A stretch of 49,258 nt of DNA from Clostridia bacterium (lineage in GTDB: Bacteria; Bacillota_A; Clostridia; Oscillospirales; CAG-272). The stretch spans positions 1-49,258 of the forward strand of contig JAFTRQ010000047.1 in the NCBI GenBank assembly GCA_017462125.1, in the 5' to 3' direction. The stretch's first letter is position 1; each line of letters opens with the position of its first letter. The notes under the pieces are model-generated. The model did not search any database and was not told the DNA's origin. It saw only the letters and a program-made list of their open reading frames with translations. Below are positions 30,228-38,398 of this stretch, in pieces. Made by a program: the position numbers and the translations under genes.

Positions 30228-31615
30228 AACGTTACTCCATCCTTAAATATTGAAATTTCTTCGTATTTATTTGCTTCGTTTTTGGTCTGCTCACCCTCTG
30301 CGACCCTTATGACGTAAGAGAGCAGCTCGTCCGAGAGGTCGCTTCCGTCAAGTGTGGGAGAGGCATCGAAATCGATCCAATTTGCCTTTTTGGTGGCAAG
30401 ATTTTCATTGGTGGCGATCTTTACGGTGGGAACCGCCGTGCCAAGGGGTGTTCCTCTGCCCGTGGTGAAGAGAATCAGGTGAACACCCGCCGCCATCAGA
30501 TTGGTGCAGGCAACGATGTCGTTTCCGGGACCTGTCAGGAGGGAAAGACCGTTCTTTTCAAGCCTGTCACCGTAGGAAAGCACGTCCACAACCGTGGAAA
30601 GACCACCCTTTTGAATGCAACCGAGGGATTTTTCCTCAAGGGTGGTGATACCGCCCTTTTTGTTGCCGGGGGAGGGGTTTTCGTAGATGACTTGATTGTA
30701 GCGAGTGTAATAATCCTTGAAATCGTTAACCATTTTTACGGTTTTTTCAAAGATTTCTGCGCTTTCGCAACGGTTCATCAGAAGATGCTCTGCGCCGAAC
30801 ATTTCAGGAACCTCGGTAAGTGCGCAGGAGCCTCCGAGGGAGACCAATCTGTCGCAGAATCTGCCGACCAAGGGATTGGCAGTGATTCCTGAATAACCGT
30901 CGCTTCCGCCGCACTTGAGTCCCACCTTCAGCTTGGAAATATGCACAGGCTCGCGCTTGAACGTGTCGGCATAGGCTTTCAGCTCTCCAATCAGCTTTAC
31001 GCCTTCTTCGATCTCGTCCTCAAAGTCTTGTGTATTCAGGAATTTTACGCGGTTTTCGTCCCAAGTGCCAAGCACCGATTTGAATACGTCGATGTTGTTG
31101 TTTTCACAGCCAAGTCCGAGGACGAGCACACCGCCCGCGTTGGGGTGATTGACCATTCCGCGAAGAATCTGCTGAGTAGTGGTCTGATCGTCACCAAGCT
31201 GAGAGCAACCGAAGGGGTGGGGGAAGCATTTCGCACCCGTCAGATCAGCTAATTTTTCAGCGATCTTGTTGACACAGCCAACGGTGTTGACGATCCAGAC
31301 GTCGTTTCGGATGCCAACCTGACCGTCTTCACGAATATATCCCATAAAGGTGAGGTCGGTGTCAAGCTTTTCGTCGTGACACTCGGCTTTTTCATAGGTG
31401 TATTCAAGCTTTCCCGATAGGTTGGTCTTGACGTTGTGGGTGTGAACATGGTCGCCTGCCGCGATATCTTCGGTAGCGTGACCGATGGGCTGACCGTATT
31501 TTATAATATTTTCGCCGCATTTTATGTCACGCAAGGCATATTTGTGACCGTCCTGCAGGTTGATTCCAACGTTGTCAAGCTTGTTTATGATAAGGAGATT
31601 ATTTTCTCTCGACAT
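30224..31615 (-). CDS. uxaA: Altronate dehydratase
   Basis: Removes water from D-altronate to give 2-keto-3-deoxygluconate in galacturonate catabolism. The 463-residue protein begins with a small SAF-like domain (about residues 1-85: DGHKYALRDIKCGENIIKYG, IAAGDHVHTHN) followed by the main dehydratase domain: GYIREDGQVGIRNDVWIVNTVGC, FPHPFGCSQLGDD, GLGCENNN, KCGGSDGYSGITANPLVG, LTEVPEMFGAEHLL, NPSPGNKKGGITTLEEKSLGC, SLLTGPGNDIVACTNL and LFTTGRGTPLG. These cysteines and histidines are typical of the iron-dependent family. Its start lies within the end of uxaB (17-base overlap) and its end overlaps uxaC, so the three are translationally coupled. Confidence 0.96.
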   Translation of the reverse strand: MSRENNLLIINKLDNVGINLQDGHKYALRDIKCGENIIKYGQPIGHATEDIAAGDHVHTHNVKTNLSGKLEYTYEKAECHDEKLDTDLTFMGYIREDGQVGIRNDVWIVNTVGCVNKIAEKLADLTGAKCFPHPFGCSQLGDDQTTTQQILRGMVNHPNAGGVLVLGLGCENNNIDVFKSVLGTWDENRVKFLNTQDFEDEIEEGVKLIGELKAYADTFKREPVHISKLKVGLKCGGSDGYSGITANPLVGRFCDRLVSLGGSCALTEVPEMFGAEHLLMNRCESAEIFEKTVKMVNDFKDYYTRYNQVIYENPSPGNKKGGITTLEEKSLGCIQKGGLSTVVDVLSYGDRLEKNGLSLLTGPGNDIVACTNLMAAGVHLILFTTGRGTPLGTAVPTVKIATNENLATKKANWIDFDASPTLDGSDLSDELLSYVIRVAEGEQTKNEANKYEEISIFKDGVTL

Positions 31616-32867
31616 ACTTTGCTACCTCTTTTTCAAGGAAGGAGAGATCCTCACCCCAAAGCTTTTCGTTGGCAAGAATTTCGCTGACGGTTGCTGACTT
31701 CATAAAAGCTGTGACCTCGGGGTCGTCGTTGGTCATATCTGTCATATAGAAGTCGATCAGCTTGGCGAAGGAGAAAAGAAGGGTCTCGGGCATCTTGTCG
31801 AATCTTTTGATGTATTCAAGGATCGAGGGAAGAACGCGCACCTTGAACTTGCTGACGCTGTTGAGGGCTATGGAGATCAGCATATGCTTGATGTAGGGGT
31901 TGGAGAAGCGGACGATGACGTTGTCGGCATACTCGATCAGCTCCTCGCGAGGAAGGTCGAGTGTGGGAATGATCTCCTCGTAAACGCACTTTTTGAGGTG
32001 TGCGCACATCGTTTCGTCGTCGATGCAGCTCTTGACGGTGTCAAGGCCTGAAAGGAGAGCGTAGGGAACCATTGAGGTGTGCGCGCCGTTGAGGATGCGG
32101 ACCTTTCTCGTTCTGTACATCTCAAGATTGTTGGTGACGATCACGTTGAGATCGCATTTGTCAAAGGGAATTTCCTTGCAGATATCTGCATATCCCTCGA
32201 TGACCCAAAGATGGAAATATTCGCTGGTGTTGACCATCTTGTCGTCAAAGCCCACGTCGATCTGCTCGTCCTTGGGATAACCCGTGTTGATGCGGTCAAC
32301 GAGCGTATTGCAAAAAATGTTTTCTGTTTCGATCCAATTTTTGAAGCCGTTTCCAAGCTCCCAAAGATCGGCATACTGAAGGATGCACTTTTTCAGATTC
32401 GCGCCGTTTTTATCGATCAGCTCGCAGGGAAGGAATACAAAGCCCGAAAGTCCGAGCTCAAATCTCTTTTTCAGTAGCTGAGTGAGCTTCGCGGGGAAGC
32501 TTTTGGCAGGTCTGTCGCTGATCTTGTTGTCTTCCTCAAAGCAGATGCCCGCTTCGGTTGTATTGGAGATGATGAAGCGGAAATCGGGGTTTTCCGCAAG
32601 CGCCATATACGCGTCGAAATCGTCGTATGGCTTGACGCAACGGGAGATGACGTCAATCTTTTTTACGTCCACGCCCTCGCTTCCGCGGCAAAGATGGGTA
32701 TATACGCAGCCCTGCGCCTCCAAGGTGTCGCAAAGACCCTTTTCGATTGGCTGAACGACCACGACCTTGCCGTCAAAATCTGTTTTTTCATTGATGATCT
32801 GGAGCATCCAATCGGCAAAGCCGCGAAGGAATCCGCCCTCACCAAACTGTATCACTTTTTCTTTCAT
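31599..32867 (-). CDS. uxaB: Tagaturonate reductase (altronate oxidoreductase)
   Basis: NADH-dependent reduction of D-tagaturonate to D-altronate, the second step of galacturonate breakdown. The 422-residue mannitol dehydrogenase-family protein shows the nucleotide-binding start VIQFGEGGFLRGFADWML, then VVVQPIEKGL, FIISNTTEAGI, LPCELIDKNG, NTLVDRINTGYPKD, the catalytic-region pattern VRILNGAHTSMVPYALLSG, and VIVRFSNPYIKHML. Slightly shorter than the E. coli protein. It is the first gene of the operon, with GGAGGA before the ATG. The neighbouring divergent AraC regulator is the likely controller. Confidence 0.95.
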   Translation of the reverse strand: MKEKVIQFGEGGFLRGFADWMLQIINEKTDFDGKVVVVQPIEKGLCDTLEAQGCVYTHLCRGSEGVDVKKIDVISRCVKPYDDFDAYMALAENPDFRFIISNTTEAGICFEEDNKISDRPAKSFPAKLTQLLKKRFELGLSGFVFLPCELIDKNGANLKKCILQYADLWELGNGFKNWIETENIFCNTLVDRINTGYPKDEQIDVGFDDKMVNTSEYFHLWVIEGYADICKEIPFDKCDLNVIVTNNLEMYRTRKVRILNGAHTSMVPYALLSGLDTVKSCIDDETMCAHLKKCVYEEIIPTLDLPREELIEYADNVIVRFSNPYIKHMLISIALNSVSKFKVRVLPSILEYIKRFDKMPETLLFSFAKLIDFYMTDMTNDDPEVTAFMKSATVSEILANEKLWGEDLSFLEKEVAKYVERK

Positions 32868-32963
32868 TTTTCGATCCTCCGAAAGTTTTTTCTATCCAAT
32901 ATAAATTATATATCAAAAAAACACAAAAATCCTTAATAATTTTGACAGTTCTTAAAAAAAATC

Positions 32964-32992
32964 TTGATTTTATTGATGTTATGTGGTATAAT
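32964..32992 (+). promoter_or_regulatory. Promoter of AraC regulator, in the uxaB-araC divergent region
   Basis: TTGATT (32964-32969), 17 bases, TATAAT (32987-32992), with TGG before the -10. The 160 bases between the two divergent genes are very AT-rich and also hold a minus-strand TATAAT near 32908, a possible -10 for uxaB whose -35 is unclear. Confidence 0.78.
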
Positions 32993-33029
32993 GAAAAAAA
33001 TCAAGAAAGAAAGAGTGTTTTTTTGAAAT

Positions 33030-33836
33030 ATGTATGATAACACCGAGAGAGGAAAGGAATTCTACTTTCACCGCGACGAGGTAACGGATAAAACGGAGAG
33101 CTTTAAGGGCAGAAAGCACTATCATCACCATTTTGAGATATACTATATTGACGAGGGCTCTTGCTGTTATTTTATCGATAACAAAAGCTACCAGCTCCTT
33201 CCGGGAGACATTATTTTCGTTCCTGCGGGGGTGGTGCATAATACGGAATATAAAAGCACCCTGCACACCCGTCTACTGGTCAGCTGTGCGGAGTGGTATA
33301 TGCCGATGTCGGTTCGGCATCTCTTTTACGAAACGCCATTTCATTTCCGAAACAGTGAGCTCAGCCGCGAGATCAAGGATCTGCTTTTGCTTATTGAAGC
33401 AGAGTATGCCGATCCCGATGATTACAGCATCGAGAGCTTCCGCAGCTATATGTACAGGCTTTTTATCATGATAGCAAAGAGCGTGGAATTGAATACGGCG
33501 AAAAAGAGTGACAAGCACTATATTGAGGATGCCATCGAGTATTTGCAGGGAAATTTCACCTCAAATATCACCCTTGGAGAGATCGCGGGACGGTTTTTCG
33601 TCAGCCCCGAGCATTTTTCCCGCATTTTTAAGCGGGAGACAGGCTTTAATTTTTCCGAGTATCTGAATCTTTTGCGACTCAAAAAAGCGGAGAGCCTGCT
33701 TCGTCAGCTCAATACCGCGCCCATTACAGAAATCGCCCAAAGCTGTGGCTTTAACGACAGCAACTATTTCTCAGTGCAGTTCAAAAAGCTCTATGGCATC
33801 TCGCCGAAAAAGTTTCAAGGAATGAATAGGGGATAA
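33030..33836 (+). CDS. AraC-family transcriptional regulator
   Basis: A 268-residue regulator with an N-terminal cupin ligand-binding half (HYHHHFEIYYIDEGSC, LLPGDIIFVPAGVVH, about residues 28-75) and a C-terminal DNA-binding half with two helix-turn-helix motifs: ITLGEIAGRFFVSPEHFSRIFKR (about 185-207) and APITEIAQSCGFNDSNYFSVQFKK (about 230-255). It is divergent from uxaBAC, so it probably senses a uronate or oligouronide and activates that operon. The ribosome site is poor (AAGAAAGAAAGAG is far from the ATG), suggesting low expression. Confidence 0.9.
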   Translation: MYDNTERGKEFYFHRDEVTDKTESFKGRKHYHHHFEIYYIDEGSCCYFIDNKSYQLLPGDIIFVPAGVVHNTEYKSTLHTRLLVSCAEWYMPMSVRHLFYETPFHFRNSELSREIKDLLLLIEAEYADPDDYSIESFRSYMYRLFIMIAKSVELNTAKKSDKHYIEDAIEYLQGNFTSNITLGEIAGRFFVSPEHFSRIFKRETGFNFSEYLNLLRLKKAESLLRQLNTAPITEIAQSCGFNDSNYFSVQFKKLYGISPKKFQGMNRG

Positions 33837-33946
33837 GAAGCGTTCTTTCCAATAGATTGTTGTCAACAAAAAAATCCTTTTCCTGACAGGGCGTTGCCCT
33901 TAAGGACAGTTTTGAGGGTATATTACCTACCGACAGGAAAAACAAA

Positions 33947-33974
33947 AATCGCAGATTGATTTTCTGCGGTTTTT
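33947..33974 (+). terminator. Terminator of AraC gene overlapping next promoter
   Basis: CGCAGA/TCTGCG hairpin (33950-33955 with 33963-33968), followed by GTTTTTG. It overlaps the -35 region of the promoter at 33956-33984. Confidence 0.55.
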
Positions 33975-33984
33975 GTGATATAAT
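33956..33984 (+). promoter_or_regulatory. Promoter for SF0329-like gene
   Basis: TTGATT (33956-33961), 17 bases, TATAAT (33979-33984), TGA before the -10. Confidence 0.78.
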
Positions 33985-34037
33985 AAGCGTATAAGTATAT
34001 GAATGATAAATGAGAATTATACGAGGAGGTGTTCTTT

Positions 34038-34556
34038 ATGGGAAAGATACTTGGTTCGTGGAGCGGAATGAGAAAGTATCTTGAACAAGATATGCTTGCT
34101 AATTCATTAAAAGGCAGACTAAGATATGGTTGCACTACATACGTAGGAATGGACGGCTGTCATATTTTTGAGGTTTGCATAGATGATGAGCAAGTAAAAC
34201 GTTTCTCTTGGGAAACCGTGAACACCTATTTTATTGATAGTGGATATACGAAAAATGCTAACCCAAGCGGTATTGGTGAATACTGGGCAGAGTTTTGGAC
34301 ATTGTTGGAGAAATATCCTATAAATCAACGTACGGAATATACAGATGAGGAATTTTGTGAAGCTTTAGAAATATATCGCAACCAAGACATACAGGAGAGT
34401 ATTTTTTCAAGTCATCCTATTGTTAGAATGTTTGCGGTTTTAGATAGACGCATAGGAAAAAGAACACTACAAAAATTACATGCTGCGCTTGAAGAACAAC
34501 CGGAATGGTTGAAGCAGTTTTATTTATTGAGGTTAAAAACAGAAAACATCATATGA
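34038..34556 (+). CDS. SF0329-like protein of unknown function
   Basis: A 172-residue protein whose start (GSWSGMRKYLEQDMLANSLKGRLRYGCTTYVGMDG) matches the opening of small Firmicutes proteins called the SF0329 family (typically WSKLKK...LCDSLKGR...ATTY). The rest is helical and charged (EEFCEALEIYRNQDIQESI, LDRRIGKRTLQKLHAALEEQPEWLKQFY). No catalytic motif is visible and the function is unknown. GAGGAGG lies 8 bases before the ATG; a GTG 9 bases upstream falls in that ribosome site. The gene is more AT-rich than its neighbours and has its own promoter and terminator, so it may be a recent arrival. Confidence 0.65.
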   Translation: MGKILGSWSGMRKYLEQDMLANSLKGRLRYGCTTYVGMDGCHIFEVCIDDEQVKRFSWETVNTYFIDSGYTKNANPSGIGEYWAEFWTLLEKYPINQRTEYTDEEFCEALEIYRNQDIQESIFSSHPIVRMFAVLDRRIGKRTLQKLHAALEEQPEWLKQFYLLRLKTENII

Positions 34557-34604
34557 AGATTGTCAAATTCAAATTTATCGAAAGGCATAGGTATACAGAT
34601 AGCT

Positions 34605-34636
34605 AAAAGGCTCCCTTGTGTAAAAGGAGCCTTTTT
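34605..34636 (+). terminator. Terminator after SF0329-like gene
   Basis: AAAAGGCTCC/GGAGCCTTTT hairpin followed by TT and T-rich sequence. Confidence 0.88.
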
Positions 34637-34697
34637 TGTTCACCTATGACTTATCAATTTTCCTGACAAGCACTGCATTTGTGTCCACAAATACAAA

Positions 34698-34731
34698 AAT
34701 ACGGCATACCCCTTTTGAGATATACCGTATT
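34698..34731 (-). terminator. Hairpin, probable terminator for the gene at 34809
   Basis: AATACGGCATACC pairs with GATATACCGTATT. On the minus strand it is followed by TTTTTGTATTT. Confidence 0.6.
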
Positions 34732-34808
34732 CTTGCAAAACTATCCTTTAGGGTACGCCCCAATTGGAAAAGGATTTTTTGTTAAAGGCACGCTACGCTT
34801 TTTGAAGA

Positions 34809-35828
34809 TTACACCGTATCGTCTTTTTTGGTTGTTTTTTTCTTTTTGGATTTGCTCTCCGTTTTACTTTCAGTCTCTGCAGACTTTTTCTTTGATCTTT
34901 TGGGAGCGCTTGGCTTCTTTTGGGGCTCGTCGCTCACAGGTGCGGGTGGATCAAGCTCTCGGTCACAGATCTTGTAGGCGGCGGCTTTTCCAAGGTTGCC
35001 GTGTTCCTCTACGAGTCCGAGATGCATCAGGGTCTTGACGATGGAATATGCATCCATTCCGCGAATCTTCGTCTTTTCGGAATAGTTTTTTACACAAAAA
35101 GGATTTGGAAGGCCCTCGGGTAAGAAGAGCTTATAGTCCTCAACTCCTTTGAAGATGTAGGCGCGGAGCAGGGAGATGGGAATCAGCTCATACTTTCGGT
35201 AACGTGGGCGTTTTCTGCCATCGGTTTGCATATTTTTCTTGTATTGCTCGCCCTCCATCATGAGAATGACTAAAGAGAAGCGGGGGGAAGCGATAAAATC
35301 TCTGAAAAAATAGAGCTCACTTGCGATGTCCTCGACTCTGCCCTTCAGCGGTGATTTTTTCCTGTTTTCAATACTTCCGGTTTTGTTGTTGATGGTACTG
35401 ACCCACTTGGTCTCTGCAATGGGGTGGATGACCATCACGTTATAGGTGGTGTTTTCAAGGATCCACGCGATCTTATCGCGCAGGGGAGAGAATCCGCCTG
35501 TTTGGATTTCATAAATCGTATTGCCGTCCAACACGTCGGCAACGAAGCGGCGCTTTTTTTGCTTTTTGTTATCCTCCCCGTCGCAAGCCCGTTCTATACA
35601 TCCCGCGCTGCCGTCGATGAGGATCTCGTGCTTGCTCTCATCGGGGCAGATAAAGCGCTTGATGGCGGCGTGCATCTGCTTTTCGCCAAGCGTTCCGATA
35701 CCGTCGTAGACGTCGTCTTCCAAGGGCAGACGGCAGGCCTCGGTCATTACGTCGATGACGATGCGGCGAAATCGTGCCGTATCGGTGCTTGATATTTCAA
35801 AAATGGAAAGGTTCTCCTTCGGTTGCAT
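34809..35828 (-). CDS. Possible PD-(D/E)XK-type protein with lysine-rich tail
   Basis: A 339-residue protein I recognise only loosely (it recalls DUF8091-like proteins of Clostridia). Residues around 85-115 read RRFVADVLDGNTIYEIQTGGFSPLRDKI; an Asp followed by E-x-Q-T at the end of the next strand is the layout of degenerate PD-(D/E)XK nuclease cores. Later parts look like a winged-helix unit (SIVKTLMHLGLVEEHGNLGKAAAYKI). The last 45 residues are low-complexity Pro/Lys/Ser/Thr (KKPSAPKRSKKKSAE, SKSKKKKTTKKDD), suited to binding nucleic acid. The ATG at 35828 has GAAAGAGG upstream; a longer start at 35915 lacks one. It has no obvious partner gene. Confidence 0.55.
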   Translation of the reverse strand: MQPKENLSIFEISSTDTARFRRIVIDVMTEACRLPLEDDVYDGIGTLGEKQMHAAIKRFICPDESKHEILIDGSAGCIERACDGEDNKKQKKRRFVADVLDGNTIYEIQTGGFSPLRDKIAWILENTTYNVMVIHPIAETKWVSTINNKTGSIENRKKSPLKGRVEDIASELYFFRDFIASPRFSLVILMMEGEQYKKNMQTDGRKRPRYRKYELIPISLLRAYIFKGVEDYKLFLPEGLPNPFCVKNYSEKTKIRGMDAYSIVKTLMHLGLVEEHGNLGKAAAYKICDRELDPPAPVSDEPQKKPSAPKRSKKKSAETESKTESKSKKKKTTKKDDTV

Positions 35829-36024
35829 AAATAGGCTGCCTCTTTCAAAAAATTGTGCAAATGATTTATAAAAATCCGTACAAACTAATTTTATCACAAT
35901 TTTGAAAATTGTCAACTCCCATATCAGTAATTGTTACACATCAAAAGTGTCACGGTCACGCAAAATAATACCGTGACGACGGATGATGCATCTGTTGCGC
36001 AATTTCATTAAAGGAAACGAAGAC

Positions 36025-37086
36025 ATGAAGAATATCAGAAAAACAGCAATTTTTCGCCGAGTGCTGATGCTTGCGCTGTGTACGGCGATGCTTCTCAGCC
36101 TGTTTTGCGCGGGTGCTTTTACCGTAGAGGCGGCGCAGGACAGGATGGAGCTGATCCCCGGCGGTGTGCCGTTTGGGGTAAGATTCAACACCGAAGGCGT
36201 AGTTGTGGTCGGATTTTGCGATCTTGAGGGGTTGCAGAAAACAGAAAATCCCGCCTATCTTGCGGGCCTTCGTCCAAAGGACGTGATTCTGCGGATAGGC
36301 GGCAGGACGGTGACCGATGCGGCAATGCTCACCAAGGCGGTGGAGGAATGCGGAGGACGGGCGCTGAGCCTTACCTACACGCGCGGCGGTGTGGAAATGA
36401 ATGCCTCGCTGACTCCCATATACTCAAGCTCGGAGGGCAAATATAAAACGGGGATCTGGGTGCGCGACAGTGGCGCGGGGATCGGCACGATCACCTATAT
36501 CGATCCTCGTACGGGTAGCTTTGGCGGCTTGGGACACGGAATTTGTGACGGTGAGACGGGCGAGCTGATACCCATGACCTACGGCGTGGTGACCGACGTG
36601 AGGATCAGCGCGGTCAAGAGGGGAGTATCGGGCGCGCCCGGTGAGATCAAGGGCTATTTCGGCACCGAGAAGAAGGGTAAGCTGATGGGAAACACCGATT
36701 GCGGTGTTTTCGGACAGCTGACCTCGATCCCCGAGGGCTTGGGCAAGGCGATTCCCGTGGGGACGCGGGAATCGGTACAGAGTGGCGAGGCAACGGTTTT
36801 GTGCACGCTCGAGGATGGAAGGCGTTGTGAGTATAAGCTCGAGATCGGCGGCATCGACAGAGACGCGAAGGGCTCAAAGTGCTTTGTGATCAAGATCACC
36901 GATGAGGAATTGATTTCCAAAACAGGCGGAATTATCCAAGGTATGTCGGGCTCGCCTATAATCCAAAACGGCAAGCTGATCGGCGCGGTGACACACGTTA
37001 TGATAAACGATCCCACCGTGGGGTACGGAATTTTCATCGAAAATATGCTGAGCGCGGCAGAGGTGCCGATTGCGAAGGCGAGTTAA
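36025..37086 (+). CDS. spoIVB: SpoIVB sporulation serine peptidase
   Basis: Secreted signalling protease that, in Bacillus, crosses from forespore to the intermembrane space and triggers processing of pro-sigma-K. The 353-residue protein has an N-terminal membrane/signal segment (VLMLALCTAMLLSLFCAGAF), a PDZ domain (about residues 45-125: NPAYLAGLRPKDVILRIGG) and a peptidase S55 domain. Catalytic His is in FGGLGHGICD and catalytic Ser in GIIQGMSGSPIIQNGKLIGAVTHV. The ATG at 36025 has AAAGGA 8-10 bases upstream; an upstream in-frame ATG at 35983 has none. Its presence argues for an endospore-forming lineage. Confidence 0.95.
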   Translation: MKNIRKTAIFRRVLMLALCTAMLLSLFCAGAFTVEAAQDRMELIPGGVPFGVRFNTEGVVVVGFCDLEGLQKTENPAYLAGLRPKDVILRIGGRTVTDAAMLTKAVEECGGRALSLTYTRGGVEMNASLTPIYSSSEGKYKTGIWVRDSGAGIGTITYIDPRTGSFGGLGHGICDGETGELIPMTYGVVTDVRISAVKRGVSGAPGEIKGYFGTEKKGKLMGNTDCGVFGQLTSIPEGLGKAIPVGTRESVQSGEATVLCTLEDGRRCEYKLEIGGIDRDAKGSKCFVIKITDEELISKTGGIIQGMSGSPIIQNGKLIGAVTHVMINDPTVGYGIFIENMLSAAEVPIAKAS

Positions 37087-37112
37087 ATGCAAAATGCGAA
37101 ATTGAATAAAAA

Positions 37113-37163
37113 TGTTGTCCTTATCGTAACACAATCCTATTTGGTGTTATTTTAAGGACAACA
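37113..37163. terminator. Large hairpin after spoIVB
   Basis: TTGTCCTTA pairs with TAAGGACAA and, inside it, TAACAC with GTGTTA. It lies between spoIVB and the next gene. The T-tract is modest, so the terminator role is likely but not certain. Confidence 0.55.
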
Positions 37164-37195
37164 ATTATTTTATTCATATTTTGGAGGAAAGAAAA

Positions 37196-37684
37196 ATGAA
37201 AAAGATTTATTGGATTCTTATTATCAGTATTTTGGTATGTACTTTTGTCGCCTGCAGCGTCAATAATTCAGACGAAAACACCACCGAAACTAATGATATA
37301 AATGCTACTACCGATGTAATTGATAACAAAGTAGATTTTACTGTTGACAGCATAGTGGAATTTTTTAATGAGGATTATAATGCTCAACAATACACATCGG
37401 AGATGATATCGTATTTGATTCCGAATTTTGAAAAAAACGGTATTGCTCTTAACGGAAACATTACGACTGTCATTCACTTCACAAAAAAATCATCCACGCC
37501 AGAACTTACAGATTGGTCTTGGGCATATGTCTACGAATTTACTGAAGAGGCGGATGCCATTGCATTTGAAGAAAACCGCCGCGTATTCGTTGAAGCCACT
37601 GAAGAAAACGGTGTGTGTGTCCGTTGTGGACTTATAGTTGTATTTGGTTCCGCTCCAATATTATCTTCAATTACAAACAATTAG
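37196..37684 (+). CDS. Small lipoprotein of unknown function
   Basis: A 162-residue lipoprotein: signal MKKIYWILIISILVCTF with lipobox FVAC, an Asn/Thr/Asp-rich linker, then a compact domain of about 110 residues (DSIVEFFNEDYNAQQYTSEMI, WAYVYEFTEEADAIAFEENRR, GLIVVFGSAPILSSI). No family is recognised. GGAGGA lies 7 bases before the ATG; a TTG 15 bases upstream is part of that site. AT-rich compared with spoIVB. A terminator follows. Confidence 0.7.
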   Translation: MKKIYWILIISILVCTFVACSVNNSDENTTETNDINATTDVIDNKVDFTVDSIVEFFNEDYNAQQYTSEMISYLIPNFEKNGIALNGNITTVIHFTKKSSTPELTDWSWAYVYEFTEEADAIAFEENRRVFVEATEENGVCVRCGLIVVFGSAPILSSITNN

Positions 37685-37720
37685 ATTTCAAGTAATTATT
37701 GTTAGTTTTTATATGGAAAC

Positions 37721-37759
37721 CGCCGAGAGCAACCGTTTTGATCGCTCTTGGCGTTTTTT
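37721..37759 (+). terminator. Terminator after small lipoprotein gene
   Basis: CGCCGAGAGC...GCTCTTGGCG hairpin followed by TTTTTT. Confidence 0.88.
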
Positions 37760-37797
37760 CGATACAAAGCAGACATAACTGTGAGCCATATTGTCCA

Positions 37798-37826
37798 TTA
37801 ACAATCAGTCTGATTTGTGATATAAT
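37798..37826 (+). promoter_or_regulatory. Promoter for membrane protein and XRE pseudogene
   Basis: TTAACA (37798-37803), 17 bases, TATAAT (37821-37826), TGA before the -10. Confidence 0.75.
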
Positions 37827-37856
37827 AAATCTAATTAAAACTTTATGGAGAAAATT

Positions 37857-38393
37857 ATGAAACGAACACTTTGGAATATCACATTTGCATCAATTATCAC
37901 GCTAGTCGCATACATTGCTCTATACGCCATTTGGGGAGCGCTTTTGAGTGGTCTTGAAAATCCCACTTTAAGATTGTTTTTGGTTGCGTTGATGGCAACG
38001 GCGGCATTCGGATTCTTCTTGGTGTACACGTCAAAAATTAGAAAAAGCATCGGTGAAGATGAGGTCATTTCTGATTATAAAGATAGGAAGTATGTTTCTT
38101 TTGCGGATGATTTCAAGCTGGTATTGAAGCGTGAATCCAAAATGCTTATCTGCATTGCTTCGATCGTTTTGGTCTGCTTTATACTGAACACGTTCGATAG
38201 TATAGTGTTTGGAAAGAAAACGATTTCTTTCCCGACTTTCGTCTTCGCCCCGATGTGCTTGTTTGATTCAATGATCAATATTCCTTTTGTGGGCTACCTC
38301 TTGAGTGCCATTCTCGACTGCCTGACATATATAGCTTTTCTTTTGCTCTACCGAAAAAAGAAATACGATTATTGGATGAAGAATAAGGTGTAA
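37857..38393 (+). CDS. Four-helix membrane protein of unknown function
   Basis: A 178-residue integral membrane protein with four or five hydrophobic segments (ITLVAYIALYAIWGALLSG, LFLVALMATAAFGFFLVY, LICIASIVLVCFILNTF, VGYLLSAILDCLTYIAFLLLY). A charged loop (SKIRKSIGEDEVISDYKDRKYVSFADDFK) lies between helices 2 and 3 and the tail is basic. No family is recognised with confidence. TGGAGA precedes the ATG at 37857. It is followed 5 bases later by an XRE-type regulator remnant, a pairing often seen where a regulator controls a small membrane protein. Confidence 0.7.
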   Translation: MKRTLWNITFASIITLVAYIALYAIWGALLSGLENPTLRLFLVALMATAAFGFFLVYTSKIRKSIGEDEVISDYKDRKYVSFADDFKLVLKRESKMLICIASIVLVCFILNTFDSIVFGKKTISFPTFVFAPMCLFDSMINIPFVGYLLSAILDCLTYIAFLLLYRKKKYDYWMKNKV

Positions 38394-38398
38394 AAAAT

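Noticed and set aside
33878..34670. Sequence TTTTCCTGACA on both sides of the SF0329-like gene, as if marking an inserted cassette
   Set aside because: Only 11 bases match, there are no inverted ends or recombinase, and a chance match is plausible.
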